From assembly GCA_035041965.1 (NCBI GenBank), contig JAPYMA010002574.1:1-64000 (forward strand): a stretch of 64,000 nucleotides of DNA. Direction: 5' to 3'. A program made the position numbers and the translations under genes. This stretch comes from Anisakis pegreffii. Taxonomy: Eukaryota; Nematoda; Chromadorea; Rhabditida; Anisakidae. A model generated the notes under the pieces. The model saw only the letters and a program-made list of their open reading frames with translations. It was not told the DNA's origin and ran no database searches. Each line of letters opens with the position of its first letter. Positions within the stretch are counted from its first letter, which is position 1. Positions 22,437 through 33,343 of this stretch are shown here, one piece after another.

Positions 22437-23352
22437 AGAACACTTCGTAAGGCGTTGTTCATATCCCTCATTCAATATCAAATTGCTGAACAAATCTCGA
22501 TAGAAATTTAACAATACCCATTAAGTAATCGTATTAACGGGTGATTACTGTTAATGATGTTATATTTCTCGTTGAAGTGAATGAATTAGACCTTTGTGTT
22601 TCATCGTATATTATAGAAAGTAAATAAAAATGTTTTATGAGAATATTTGTGGCTTGGAGTGAGCAACATTTAAGTTATCGACAAATATGCGTCGTATGTT
22701 CTCCACGGTGCTTCATTTGATGTGTTGATTGTTGAGTGAGAAATTTTCTGATTTCATTTAAGGTAGATTAATTTCACGCATTTTCTACTTTATTTTCATT
22801 TTGAAAGTTCGCTGAAAAATCGGTTGGAATGGATGGATGAACAGATGGAACATGGCTAATTACCTGGGTATTAGCTACAGGTGAGAGATTCTACAGTAGA
22901 AGAGCAATCAATTAGTCATCTATCAGTGAGAAACTTCTAAATGTAATTGTAATATTTATTCAAAGTGGAGCCGATTTAGGTTTGAAACAACTTGCGCAAG
23001 GTTATGAATTGGTTGAGAATAATAGAACGAACTGTTGCAATCGAATACAGCGAAATTCCAATGCGGATATACTTAATTTCGATTGATTCATACAGTTGTA
23101 CGACTCGGAAACAAATTATGAGAACGTGTAGTACTGTTATAATCCATCAGAAAATCCACTGAAATTTGTATGAAGCGAATTGAATGCTTACCTTGAAAAA
23201 TTCATATTATGAGTCATTGCAAACTGCTGAGCAACAAAATGGTATTGCGCATATCTATTTCACAATACGTTGCTCATGGCAACAAAACGCCTTGTACTTT
23301 TAGCTGGGTATAAACATTGGTGGGTGAGAGGTATTAATGTCACATCATCGAA
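22437..23352. other. Intergenic, no gene seen
   Basis: AT-rich gap between two same-strand genes. At about 0.9 kb it is too long for a typical nematode operon spacer. Confidence 0.5.
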
Positions 23353-26300
23353 ATGTGTATCGGCGTTGTCCATATGGTTTTATGGCTTGGAATTGTGGTG
23401 ATTTTTGTATCGGTCATGCAAATGCATGTTACGTTCGTTAATGCTTCTGTCGTTCCTAACTGTAAGTGGTATCAGCAGAATATCTCAGGTAAAGAAATTA
23501 TTTAACGCATTCCAATAATTCAAGTGAATCGCATGCTTTTCTTTCGTTGTCAGCGATTCAGTTCAGTTGCTGCGGAATTTTACGATTGGTTTAAAAATTA
23601 ACTGATGCGTAAAAAAGATTCATTGTTGAATTGTCAACGAGATAATGCAACTGTGTGAACGATGCGATGGATCGGATAAGTGAATCATGAATAATGAAAA
23701 TGGAAATTTTCAGATAAAAGTTTGACAAACGGTCATTTTGAAACACTTGAAAATTGTATCTACTATTATTTAGCAGATCGTGTAAAAGAGACAACACGAG
23801 ATGCAAGGAAGTGAGTTTAGCGATATTGCACATGAAATTTGCAACAAAAAAAACATGTTCTTCGTTTAGTAGGACGAATGCTGACAGATTCAAAACTGAT
23901 CTCAGCATTGTGCTTTTCTCAAAAGAGATATCGCAAACTGAGCGTAATCATTTGAAAAAATTTGAAACTTCTTATCCAGTGTTTGAAAAGCTTATGAAAC
24001 CAAAAACCAATCGCATTATTCGTTGATCAAGAACATGAAACCATTCATATAATAGTATGAAGTTTAATGCGTATTTTGCAATTCCCTTTTCATATCTTTC
24101 GAATCAATTCAAACTTATTCAGATGGATTATTCCATTTCATTCAGGTGAAGATACAATACATTCAGAATCTGGTAGTTATCGTAAGAACTGAAAATGCGA
24201 TATTCATCGGTTTTCTTGCAGAATCTATTTGGAATCACCTGTAAAAAACGATGACATTCTTGTCTCGACACTCGATCATCTTACAATTCGACATGTAGAA
24301 TTGGTAACGACTATTTATTTATTATTCTTGTATCCAACTTTACTGATCTACTAATATTGCACTTTCCTTTTGTAATTGTTGCTTCTCTCATTATAATTAT
24401 TATTGTTCGCATTGTTTTGTCGATAAGATTATCACTGTAACCGTGGCTGTTTTAAGTTTCTCCTCATTTCGTAACAAAATGCTGCGAAGATAACTTCCCC
24501 CTTCATCAGCTATCAAGTCAAAAGGAACTTGGTGAAGTGATATGAAAAACTGTGATGGTTTAGGAGCTGAATGCATTTTTTCTTATTCCAATCAAAAAAG
24601 GAAAGGAGATGCCGTCGTGCGCTCCAAAAATGTTGCCACAAAATGTATAGACCAGTGGTTCTCACGCTCGGGTGCTCCGTTACTCCCTTCGATGGTCTGG
24701 CGGGCCGTCAATACCCCTCTCCTCTTTCGCATAAGAACTTACTATTTCCGCGCATAACCTCAAGAGCAAATGAAAAGCCGATCCGAAAATTTCTCAGCGG
24801 CGTGAAAGAAACAAATTTCCTGGAATGAAACAATTATTTTCAAGAATTCATTTATGAGCTGCAGAAACAATATAAACCTCGGCAATTAACTATGAAGAAC
24901 AATGAAAAAAACCTTCGTCAGCATTTAAAGATAAAAAATATATCAACAAATTCATTTATTCAAGAAAGCAGAAGATGCAATGAAAATTTGAGAAATAATC
25001 CTCGAGATGAACGGAAAAGCAATCGTTTTATCAAAGTGATAATTAAGGAATAAGTAAAAATTCATCAACTGGTGAAAATAAATTCGAACTATCGAGGGTT
25101 TTGGGATACAACAAGTGCATAAAGTCTGAAGTAGGCAAAAATCTAAGCAAAAATCCCATTGTATGCAGTAATTAGAAAAACTTCTCAGTCAGTGAATTCA
25201 AAAGTACTCGCTCGTTTCGCACCAAACCAATGCTCTTTTCTGCCGTATCAAACAGCTCAATGGATTCCTACTGCTTATGAAAGACGATAGCAGCCATTAT
25301 ATCAATGACCTTACAAAATACTTGTGACTACTTTAAACTGATTTTTGTTCAGACCAAGGCGAGCCCAAGATACTCAGAAAATAGGATAAGGAAGATTGTT
25401 GCTATGAGCGAACCACGTGTACATAACCAAGTGAAGAAACACTGTTACAGTGGCGTTCCATCATAATATAATAACTGCACGAAATACTAATTTCTCGATC
25501 CCCTCTATTACTCCCTGACACCACAAAATTACTCCTGAGAGGGTAATTCCTCCCCTATGAGAAACTCTGGTAAAAATTTTAAAAAGAGAGCGGAAAAGAA
25601 CAGCATTCCTAGGCCATTAATAGATGTATTTAGTGTTCGTCGGGGAACGGGGTCCCCGTCGGGGACCCCAGCGGGGAACGCGGGGAGCGCTCCCTTCCCG
25701 CGCAATTTGCCCCCCCCGACATTTTTGCGAGGACCCTCCCCGTCCAATTTACTCCCCGCGGGGACCCCCCCCGCTTAATTTGCTCCCCGACTTTTTCGCG
25801 GGGACCCCCTCCCCCGTCCAATTTACTCCCCGCGGGGAGGACGAGCTCCCCGTTCTCCCCGACGGGGAGTGCCAACCTTCCCGAATATCGCGAACATTTA
25901 ACTGAAAATGGTGAAAGACAGCCGCAACACTTTCAATATTGTCTTGTTTTTTGTTTTGAAATGTGAGTATAAGGTGCACTTGAAAGAGAACTACTTAAAA
26001 AAAGAAGAAAAATCTTTAAAAAATTGAAATTTTGTTTAAAAAATTGAGCTGAAATGCTCCCCGTCGGGGAACACGGGGAGCGGTCATTCCCCGACGGGGT
26101 CCCCCCGCGCAATTTGCTCCCCAACTTTTTCGCGGGGACCCCTCCCCCGTCCAATTTACTCCCCGCGGGGACCACTCCGTGCAAAAAATTGCCCCCCGAC
26201 GAACACTAGATGTATTTGTTTGATCATAACGCCATTGGTCATTGCACCAGCTGCTGCGAGCATTGTCTCATTCACGTATCAATTCATGCAATGAACATTA

Positions 26301-29176
26301 TCATACCGTCATCTTGACAGTTGACGAGTTCTCTTGGTTTTCTTAGTTCGGCATAATTCCATGTCAAGAACAGAATTATGTGACAATGATCAACTATTTA
26401 TTTGCTCTGCTAGCTGGCACAAAAAGTTTAGTGGCAATTTGGACGCAAGACCATCTTAATACGATCTGCATGTGGTTATTCAGATATCTGCACATAAATG
26501 AATATTTAGTCATAAACTGAAACGAGTATGTGTTATAATACACAGAAAAACTTACAGGATGAGAAAACCTCAACGCAATTCAACATCTACGGAACATTTT
26601 ATTTGGTGTGTTCGGATCCTTATTCAATTTTCCTGTTCATTTTTTTCTTTGTTTTTAGATTTCCCTCATCTGAAGCGTTCATAAACGAGCAAAATTTAGC
26701 GCAGAATCATTTCTGATTTTTTTGCTTCGCTGAAACAGAAACTGTAGTAGTAATTGACACAGTTTTTACACCACATTTATTAAATGCATTCCGCAATTGA
26801 CTGCAAACAGCGGTTCATGTATGTACAGTCTCTAACATTTAAGATCCCTTCTAATCATTGAAATCGCTACCTTTCCTCAGCTGAATTTTGGGCATGTTTG
26901 TAGTCACTGAGTTCGGCAAACGCTTCAAAATTAGTAGGAATGATGACCAATTGATTCATTTTAGTCGTGGTCAGATCCAAGATTGGAATGGAATAATGAG
27001 GAATGGAAAATGAACGAATTCATGTTACATGACATTCACCATATATGGATACCAACACCCACCGATGAATCTTACTCCGGGCTTGCGCTACTTTTAATTT
27101 CAATATAATTATTCATTAAGCAGTCGAATCTATATGGAATATAAAATGGGTTTTCAGCAATAGTTGCAGTACGGCAGAGGGCTGTTGGACAACGCTTCAT
27201 GAAGTTGATATTTTCTCCACTGGCAAAGTCTCTGCAGTTTTTCATTTTCGCTGTCCATCGTTTTGCGTAATCGACTATTACAGGTTTGATATAATTATGG
27301 TATTCGAAGTGTTCAGTTGATTTGTTAATGACGAGTCCACATTCGCTCCTACGTGCATTACACTCAACAAATCTTAAAAGCTCTTTCATAATACCCTGAG
27401 ATCGACTTACATTTTTGAGTCGACGTTTTGTGCGCAAGTTGCTGTATAAATACTAACTCATCTGGAGTAGATAACTTGTTATAAATGAGAATTTTTGCTA
27501 TAAATGAAAATCAATTGCTATCCGTGTAGATATCCAGAAGAGGAAAACGACTGTTGTTTGTTTTTTTCTGCGGGTGATTATGATCAACTGGTGAAATTCG
27601 ACATAAAAACAGAAAGCAAAATATCCGTTGGTCAAGCAGTTCGTATACCAGCTGCAGACAATCGTATGATGCAGTCAGATCAAGAGCATTCAGCTTGGAT
27701 CGTTGAGGTCAGTGAACATACGTCTATCAATGTGCTTCATCTTTATCTTGATGAAGAACTTTTCAGAAGCATTGCATGCAAGAACAATTACGCAACATCT
27801 ATAAACATTATTTCCATCTATTAAAAGCATAACGTGAAGTATGTTTAACAGAAACAACCACTATGTTCATTCACCTCCATCCTGTGTTTATTTGCTGTGA
27901 TGCTGTTCTCGTATATTATCCCTTCTCGATCTTCCAGGATCTAGCTTCTTGTCCAGTGGTCGTTTCTGTTAATGATTTATATAAGCACTGCTATTAATGT
28001 GTATTTCTCATGCAGATAAAATATTAATAAAGAATTAAAGCAACGAACAGTGGACGTGGTTAAGATGGGTGGTATTCGTACACAACTGCTACGGATTTGC
28101 TTACATGCACAGAAACGTATGGGTACATTACGTATGGCGTTACGCCTTCCGGTTACGATCGCCACAATGCTTATGCTTGTTTCACCGTTATTCGGTGATC
28201 TACGAACGCAAGTATTCGTCAAATTAATCACTTTTCTACTACAAACACTTTGTTTCCTTTTTCTGTGCTCGCTGGCACCGCAAAACGGATTCGCTGGCAC
28301 AAAACCGAAAATATGTTAGTTTATGATAACATTAGTGCTGAATTTATTATGAACATTTATCACTTCAACCCTTTCATACGTGTGTTATAAACGTGCGAAT
28401 ATCATGCATAAAGACAGTCGATGGATTTGGTACACGGTGACTGCTTAAGATCAACAGATAAGCCAGTTGATGGACATGAAATAAAATCAAAATTTTCCTA
28501 ACTTCTCGATTTATTCAGACACATTTTTTGAGACTGTCTTCATCCTAACATTACTGAGTGTTGTGATCACTGTCGTTGCAATGGCGCTGAGTCGAGTCAA
28601 ACGTACAGTACCACCGATTCATAATATTTTCTTAACTGCAAAAATGATCAACCGATTCGTTTGTTGTATTGGTTCGTTGATTCGTTTATTCTTGGGGATG
28701 AGTGTCATCACTTTTTGAACGTGATCAGTATTGTAGTCCAATGAATTTCTTTTCAGGCGACTTGTTCGAACCTTGTTATTTCTCGTTGATTCACCTGACG
28801 CTGTGAATATTAGATCATCGACAGAAGTTGTTTCGTTAGAATCCAAACCGAGATTGACGTTTTTGCAACTTGAGTTCATTTTAAATATAAAAGTTTTGTT
28901 GACGAGCAATTATAGAACGATTAAGAATGCTCTTGCAGCATCCTTATTCATTTGTAAAATACCTTTTGAGAACCTCTCATTCTTTTAGAACCAGAAGCAG
29001 GTGTTTCGTACCAACGTCATATCGATGATCAATCAACAACGCCAGCCACAAATTATGAAACGAGACAGCCAGACTATACGCTTGAATGGAGACATATTTT
29101 TATAGCCGCAAACAACTTATTTTCGGGCGTTTCATTCACAGTTTTCATCTTTGTTGCTGCATTTGATATTCTCTAA
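23353..29176 (+). CDS. Cys-loop ligand-gated ion channel, atypical orphan type
   Basis: Firm exons: 24222-24303, 26965-27080, 27158-27283, 27530-27707, 28041-28314, 28519-28671, 28989-29176. A signal-peptide exon probably starts at 23353 (VVHMVLWLGIVVIFVSVMQM) with donor GTAAGT at 23459; one or more exons between it and 24222 are not resolved. The ligand-binding domain shows SWSDPRLEW, then IWIPTP and FSTGKV. The Cys-loop has the canonical 13-residue spacing: C in SFCVIDYYR and C in YPEEENDC. Four membrane segments follow: LRMALRLPVTIATMLML, VFVKLITFLLQTLCFLF, FFETVFILTLLSVVITVVAM, and the last near the C-terminus (GVSFTVFIFVAAF). There is no vicinal Cys pair before M1, so it is not a classical alpha-type acetylcholine receptor subunit; ligand unknown. 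The intron after 27080 would need a GC donor. It hosts two transposon-like blocks at 24.6-26.2 kb. AATAAA lies at 29248. Confidence 0.85.
24652..25572. mobile_element. Possible decayed hAT-like element
   Basis: The left end CAGTGGTTCTCACG resembles hAT terminal repeats; the right end, read inward, is CAGAGTTTCTCATA (10 of 12 in the first bases). Both ends are followed by GC-richer sequence with TTACTCC motifs. No convincing 8-bp duplication is left. A Lys/Arg-rich frame (24826-25053) inside has no transposase motif I can recognise. Confidence 0.35.
25632..26207. mobile_element. GC-rich MITE copy 2, with perfect 10-bp target duplication
   Basis: Terminal inverted repeats AGTGTTCGTCGGGG / CCCCGACGAACACT enclose 576 bp. 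AGATGTATTT is duplicated exactly at 25622-25631 and 26208-26217. The two ends are very GC-rich, with repeated modules containing CCCCGACTTTTTCGCGGGGA and GTCCAATTTACTCCCCGCGG; an AT-rich spacer of about 170 bp sits between. The 10-bp duplication is Mutator-like in length. No transposase. Confidence 0.9.
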
Positions 29177-29247
29177 TCACTCATCGGTTTGCAAATGGGG
29201 CATCTTCTAGTGGTTAATGTCATTTTCTTTTCTGAGCATTTTTTTCT

Positions 29248-29253
29248 AATAAA
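29248..29253 (+). terminator. AATAAA of the ion-channel gene
   Basis: The first AATAAA on the coding strand after the stop, 72 bp downstream. Confidence 0.65.
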
Positions 29254-29739
29254 AGACAGTCTAAAAATATTAAGCTCTATACTGATACAATTTCTCTGTT
29301 AATGTGGTTGAGGGAAATTTGTAAAGACTGTAAAAAGTTACAATTAATGATGGGAATGGTTTATGTAAACGGAATTAAAATGAAGTAAGGCATATTATTT
29401 GGTAAAATAAGAATAAATAGTATATTGAATTTATCCGTGTGTTACAATAACACATGATAGAATGATGTGAGTGAATAATGGTTTGGACAATCGAGAGAAA
29501 AGAATGGGTACAATTGATTATGAATATGTATGTAGTTGTGCCAACGGTACAGTACTGTTGAGAGTCAGAAAATTTGATTGATTATTGACAGAGTAAGTTG
29601 TTTAATATATTTAGAACTGGGATAAGAGTATTTTATTAGAATATGCTTAATTTTGTAAAAAGAATTGCTAGGAAGTTTTTGTAATGTGTGAGCAGCCATG
29701 CCTTTTTTAAGGTATGCCTATAAATAAATAAATATATGC

Positions 29740-29985
29740 TGTGCACATTGGCCCGCCAGTCAGCTGCTCGGTAAATTTTTGACCCCCAAGTCAGTTGCTC
29801 GAGGAAATTTTGGCCCGTGATAAAATCTACTCGCCGATGGCTGCACTAGACCAAACCGCCGCCGCCAGACGGTAATTCAGAACTTCCCTTCAATACACTG
29901 AAAACCTTTTTCCCCGCTATGTCTCGCGTCCCCTCTTGTTTTGCAAAAATTTTTTTATATATTCGAGGGGGTCTACAATATGGTA
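29740..29985. other. GC-richer intergenic block with an imperfect direct repeat
   Basis: CAGTCAGCTGCTCGG and AAGTCAGTTGCTCGAGG, each followed by an AAATTTT-type tract, recur about 40 bp apart in sequence richer in GC than its surroundings. It could be a decayed transposon end; no inverted partner was found. It lies between two convergent genes. Confidence 0.3.
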
Positions 29986-30211
29986 TATATCTATCTCATT
30001 CTGAAACGCGGGGGTAAGTTCGTGACCTTTTTCGTTAATGAGAAAATCTCAACTTACATAATTCTCAATCACAGAGCGCATAACTGAATGGAAATATACA
30101 CCCGAAGGTATGATAAGCACGGCATGAGAATCATTCACATCATGAAACAACATTACTGAGCAGCCTCATTCACAGAACGGAAATGATGTGTAAAATGAAT
30201 ATTTGTTTATA

Positions 30212-30217
30212 TTTATT
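30212..30217 (-). terminator. AATAAA of the AAGAB gene
   Basis: TTTATT on the plus strand, that is AATAAA on the coding strand, 78 bp past the stop. Confidence 0.6.
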
Positions 30218-30294
30218 GGTGAAAGTATTCAGTATAATGGGGCCATACGGAAAAGAATTCAGTATGATGGCATTCTCAATTATGGCATTCCCAA

Positions 30295-33015
30295 TCATGT
30301 TTCTTCGTCTTCTTCATCGGATGACGACGACAGAAGTAAATCATCCATACCAAGTGCTTTTATCACTTCCATCATTGTATCAACAGCCAACTTTTGTCGT
30401 TCCTCACCAAACGACATCTGTGAGAGCGCACAACGCACCTGAACAAACGTGAATAAAGAGAAGAGTGGAAAATGAATCTCAAGAGGAGTTTCATTTAAGT
30501 CATTGTTAAAGATTGAATCGATTTCATGCATAGAAGATGCGACGAAATAATTTCAAAAGTCAGTCAAGATACAGTATGGGGATCGTTAGCCTTTATGCAA
30601 AAGCATTCGATGCTGAAATGAGCCGGACCGTATGTCACCACACTGATAAATGAATAGCAGATTAATGACAAATTAGACTGGAATTAGCTCAAAAAATGTT
30701 TAGCTAAATGATTATTTCTATATTATTTCCTCTCGATTATACTACAAAAAATAAGGACAATTTTCATTTGCACATTATTAGTAATTTCATTTTACCCGAT
30801 CCACTTTTGCAACCAACTGATTCATTTCACAGTCATTGGATGTCGTCATCATATTCGTATCTTCAGCAATTAAATTGTCAACCATTGATTTAGTATTTGC
30901 TACATCACATGGTTGACTATCCATCGAAATGCTTTTCTCTTTCACATTTCCGTGCCCCACTTCTGACAACGAATGAGCTGTGTTGCTGCTAGTTTCAACG
31001 CTACAGGTTGGATGTTGCATCGCCTCAGTACACTTCACGTCATTCAATTCTAAACTGTTGAAAACTTGTACGCGTTCCACTTCCTGATCTTCGCTTAAAT
31101 CATTTTCAGCACTCATAAATTCACCGAATTCTTCATCATCTCCCAGCGGCTTCGTGCCTTCTTTATACTGCAAATCAACTTGTTTTTTAATGACATATTT
31201 TTTAAAAATTCGATTTTGGGAACGCAGCATTCCTGATAAATAAAATGAGATTGAAGAACGTCGCAAAGACGTTAAAAAAGTAGATTTTGTGATGAATGCC
31301 TACTAAGTGAAATGTCTATGCAAACATCTTTTTCGTATTCAGTGAGTAATTGGATAGGAAAGGGTATAATTTTGAAGAAGAAATTTTTACAGAAGTAGAA
31401 GCTTGTTGATTGTTATTTGATGAACTGCACTTTCCATCAAATTCATTATTTATCTTTTCATCATTAACTTTTGCTGTTACATGAGACATTTCTTGTTTCG
31501 TCATCAAACTGTGCGAATTATTCTCTTTCAACACTCTGTTGATCCATTCGGCTGATTCGAGCACCTAAATTGAAAGAGATATTCCATTTTGTGAGTATCA
31601 TCAAATTAATTAGATAAGAATTAAATATATAAATTTTGGATTAATTACGCGATGCGCAATACCACACCGGATCATAAAAGAAGCTAGAAGGCTTAAGCTT
31701 GGTACAGGTATGAAGCTAACTGATAAACGCAAAAGTATGCAAATGACTACATCTATATGCATAATGTATACCTAAAAAGTGTTCTACGGAAACTATGCAA
31801 GGTTAATCACAAATTTTGCAGAATACTGCACAAAGAGAGAATGACTGTGATAACCTGCCGAATACGATCTATACCATGAAGTTCAGCGTATTCTTCCAAT
31901 TCCAAAAGCGTCTCCTGAAGCAACAATTCATTCTATTATCATCAGCAACAACAGCCTCATACATTAAACTACACTCTCATGAGTCCCTCGGATTCGGTTT
32001 TTAGTTATGACAAATTGCAAGAATAGGTACGGTTTATGAGAAACTTGCACTGCTCTCTTATTGCTAGGCACTCGCAATTAGGAACTGTCTTAAAACAGTG
32101 CTATCGAATCAGGATGAAATTTTGTCTGCAATTAACACTTACAAAAAAAGCTAATTTCACAACTTCAAATATTCAGAACAAGAAGATGAACAGTGTGAGG
32201 TTGTCAAACGCAAACTAGCTTCATTGCTTTACGGTTAAATATGCGGAATATAATAATCCAAAAACCCGAAAAACAACAGAAGCAAACATAAATATAATCA
32301 CTTGATCTGGATTAAGTTCAATTAGTTCGAACTGCTCCATGACGCAGAAGTTCGTCAGTAATTCAGTCCATTCAGCATCTCGTTCTAATCGATCGCAAAC
32401 CATTATCTTAATACCAGAAGATGAATATGGATTTCATAAGACAAACTGTAGATGTGCTGGGCATGAGCTACTTTAACTGTAAAGCGCCGTTTGATTGCTT
32501 ACGTAACATAGCATCACCTGTACATCAGCTTGCCACAAATTCAGTTTTTTCTTCAGCTCTTTCAGCGCTTCCAAACTACCATCGAATTTATAAATGATCG
32601 CACCAATTTGCGGTGTGGCCAAGTTATCCCCGTTGCAGGATGATAAACTTTGAAGATCATCAACACAGTGCAGATTTATAGTAACGGCATAGTACTTGTT
32701 ATTAATTAACAACTCAGCTTTGCTGCTTGACGTAGACGCTGATTTATCACCTGAATAATGCCTTCGTTTGACAGTTTAAATAGTTATCAGAAAATTAACT
32801 TGTCCTCTTAAGATATCAAAGCAGTTATTATTGTTTCGAAGGTGTTTTCACGGGTTATCAGCAAAAGTACCAAATATCGATCGGCTGGCTTACGAAAATT
32901 AACGCTAATCAACCACGTCATTAGTGAACGACCCACCAATAAGTGCATCAAATACTTTATGATCATGATCTGCTATTAACAGAGCAGTTGAACGCAAATT
33001 TTCCTTATCGTTCAT
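30295..33015 (-). CDS. AAGAB: Alpha- and gamma-adaptin-binding protein p34 (AAGAB)
   Basis: Exons in coding order: 33015-32937, 32750-32518, 32406-32302, 31914-31855, 31564-31391, 31167-30796, 30438-30295. All junctions keep phase; the sum is 1167 nt (388 aa; the human protein is about 315). AAGAB is a cytosolic chaperone for assembly of the AP-1 and AP-2 clathrin adaptors. The first half is the small-GTPase-like domain: DALIGDKS, then INNKYYAVTINLHC, IGAIIYKFDGSLEALKEL, IMVCDRL and FELIELNPD, each with a clear counterpart in the human protein. ETLLELEEYAELHGIDRIRQ matches the helix before the linker. The middle is acidic and Ser-rich (GDDEEFGEFMSAENDLSED). The end is the conserved helical tail (LSQMSFGEERQKLAVDTMM) with an acidic SSSSDEEDEE tip. 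The start ATG lies 14 bp after a TTTTTAG acceptor, so it is probably trans-spliced. AG acceptors with T-rich tracts support the exons. Confidence 0.92.
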
Positions 33016-33120
33016 CCTTTCATAAGCACCTAAAAATAAGTGAATAACGCATTGCACAGTCACCCTTCTTTTATTCGAAAATTTCGAATTTAATGTATGA
33101 TTGCGATTCCGGCACTTTCA

Positions 33121-33343
33121 CACTGTAGTGGACCCCATCCTGCGGTAACCCCTTAACAGCAACGCTTAGGCCTATGCTGATTGTGAGGTTATCCCTTTTC
33201 TCTCATTCGATGATCGTGCATATATACAACGAAATGAGTTTTGCTGTTGAGCGGTAACCCGTTAACAGCAACGCTTAGGCTTATGCTGAGGCTATCCCTT
33301 TTCTCTCTTTCGATGGGCACATGGGGTGGGGTGAACTACAGTG
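33121..33343. mobile_element. MITE-like element with internal direct repeats
   Basis: The ends CACTGTAGTGGACCCCATCC and the inverse of CACTGTAGTTCACCCCACCC form inverted repeats of about 20 bp. Inside, two copies of a unit of about 70 bp (33142-33216 and 33251-33318) share GTTAACAGCAACGCTTAGGC-like and TATCCCTTTTCTCTC segments. No target duplication is obvious. It is just upstream of the AAGAB start, within 110 bp. Confidence 0.65.

Noticed and set aside
24140..24185. 36-nt exon with good splice sites in the ion-channel gene
   Set aside because: Joining it to the exon at 24222 gives a stop or the wrong phase in every frame, and the intron would be only 40 nt.
27072..27437. 121-codon minus-strand frame rich in Cys
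   Set aside because: It is antisense to two ion-channel exons whose plus-strand reading gives canonical Cys-loop motifs in matching phases, so it is a shadow.
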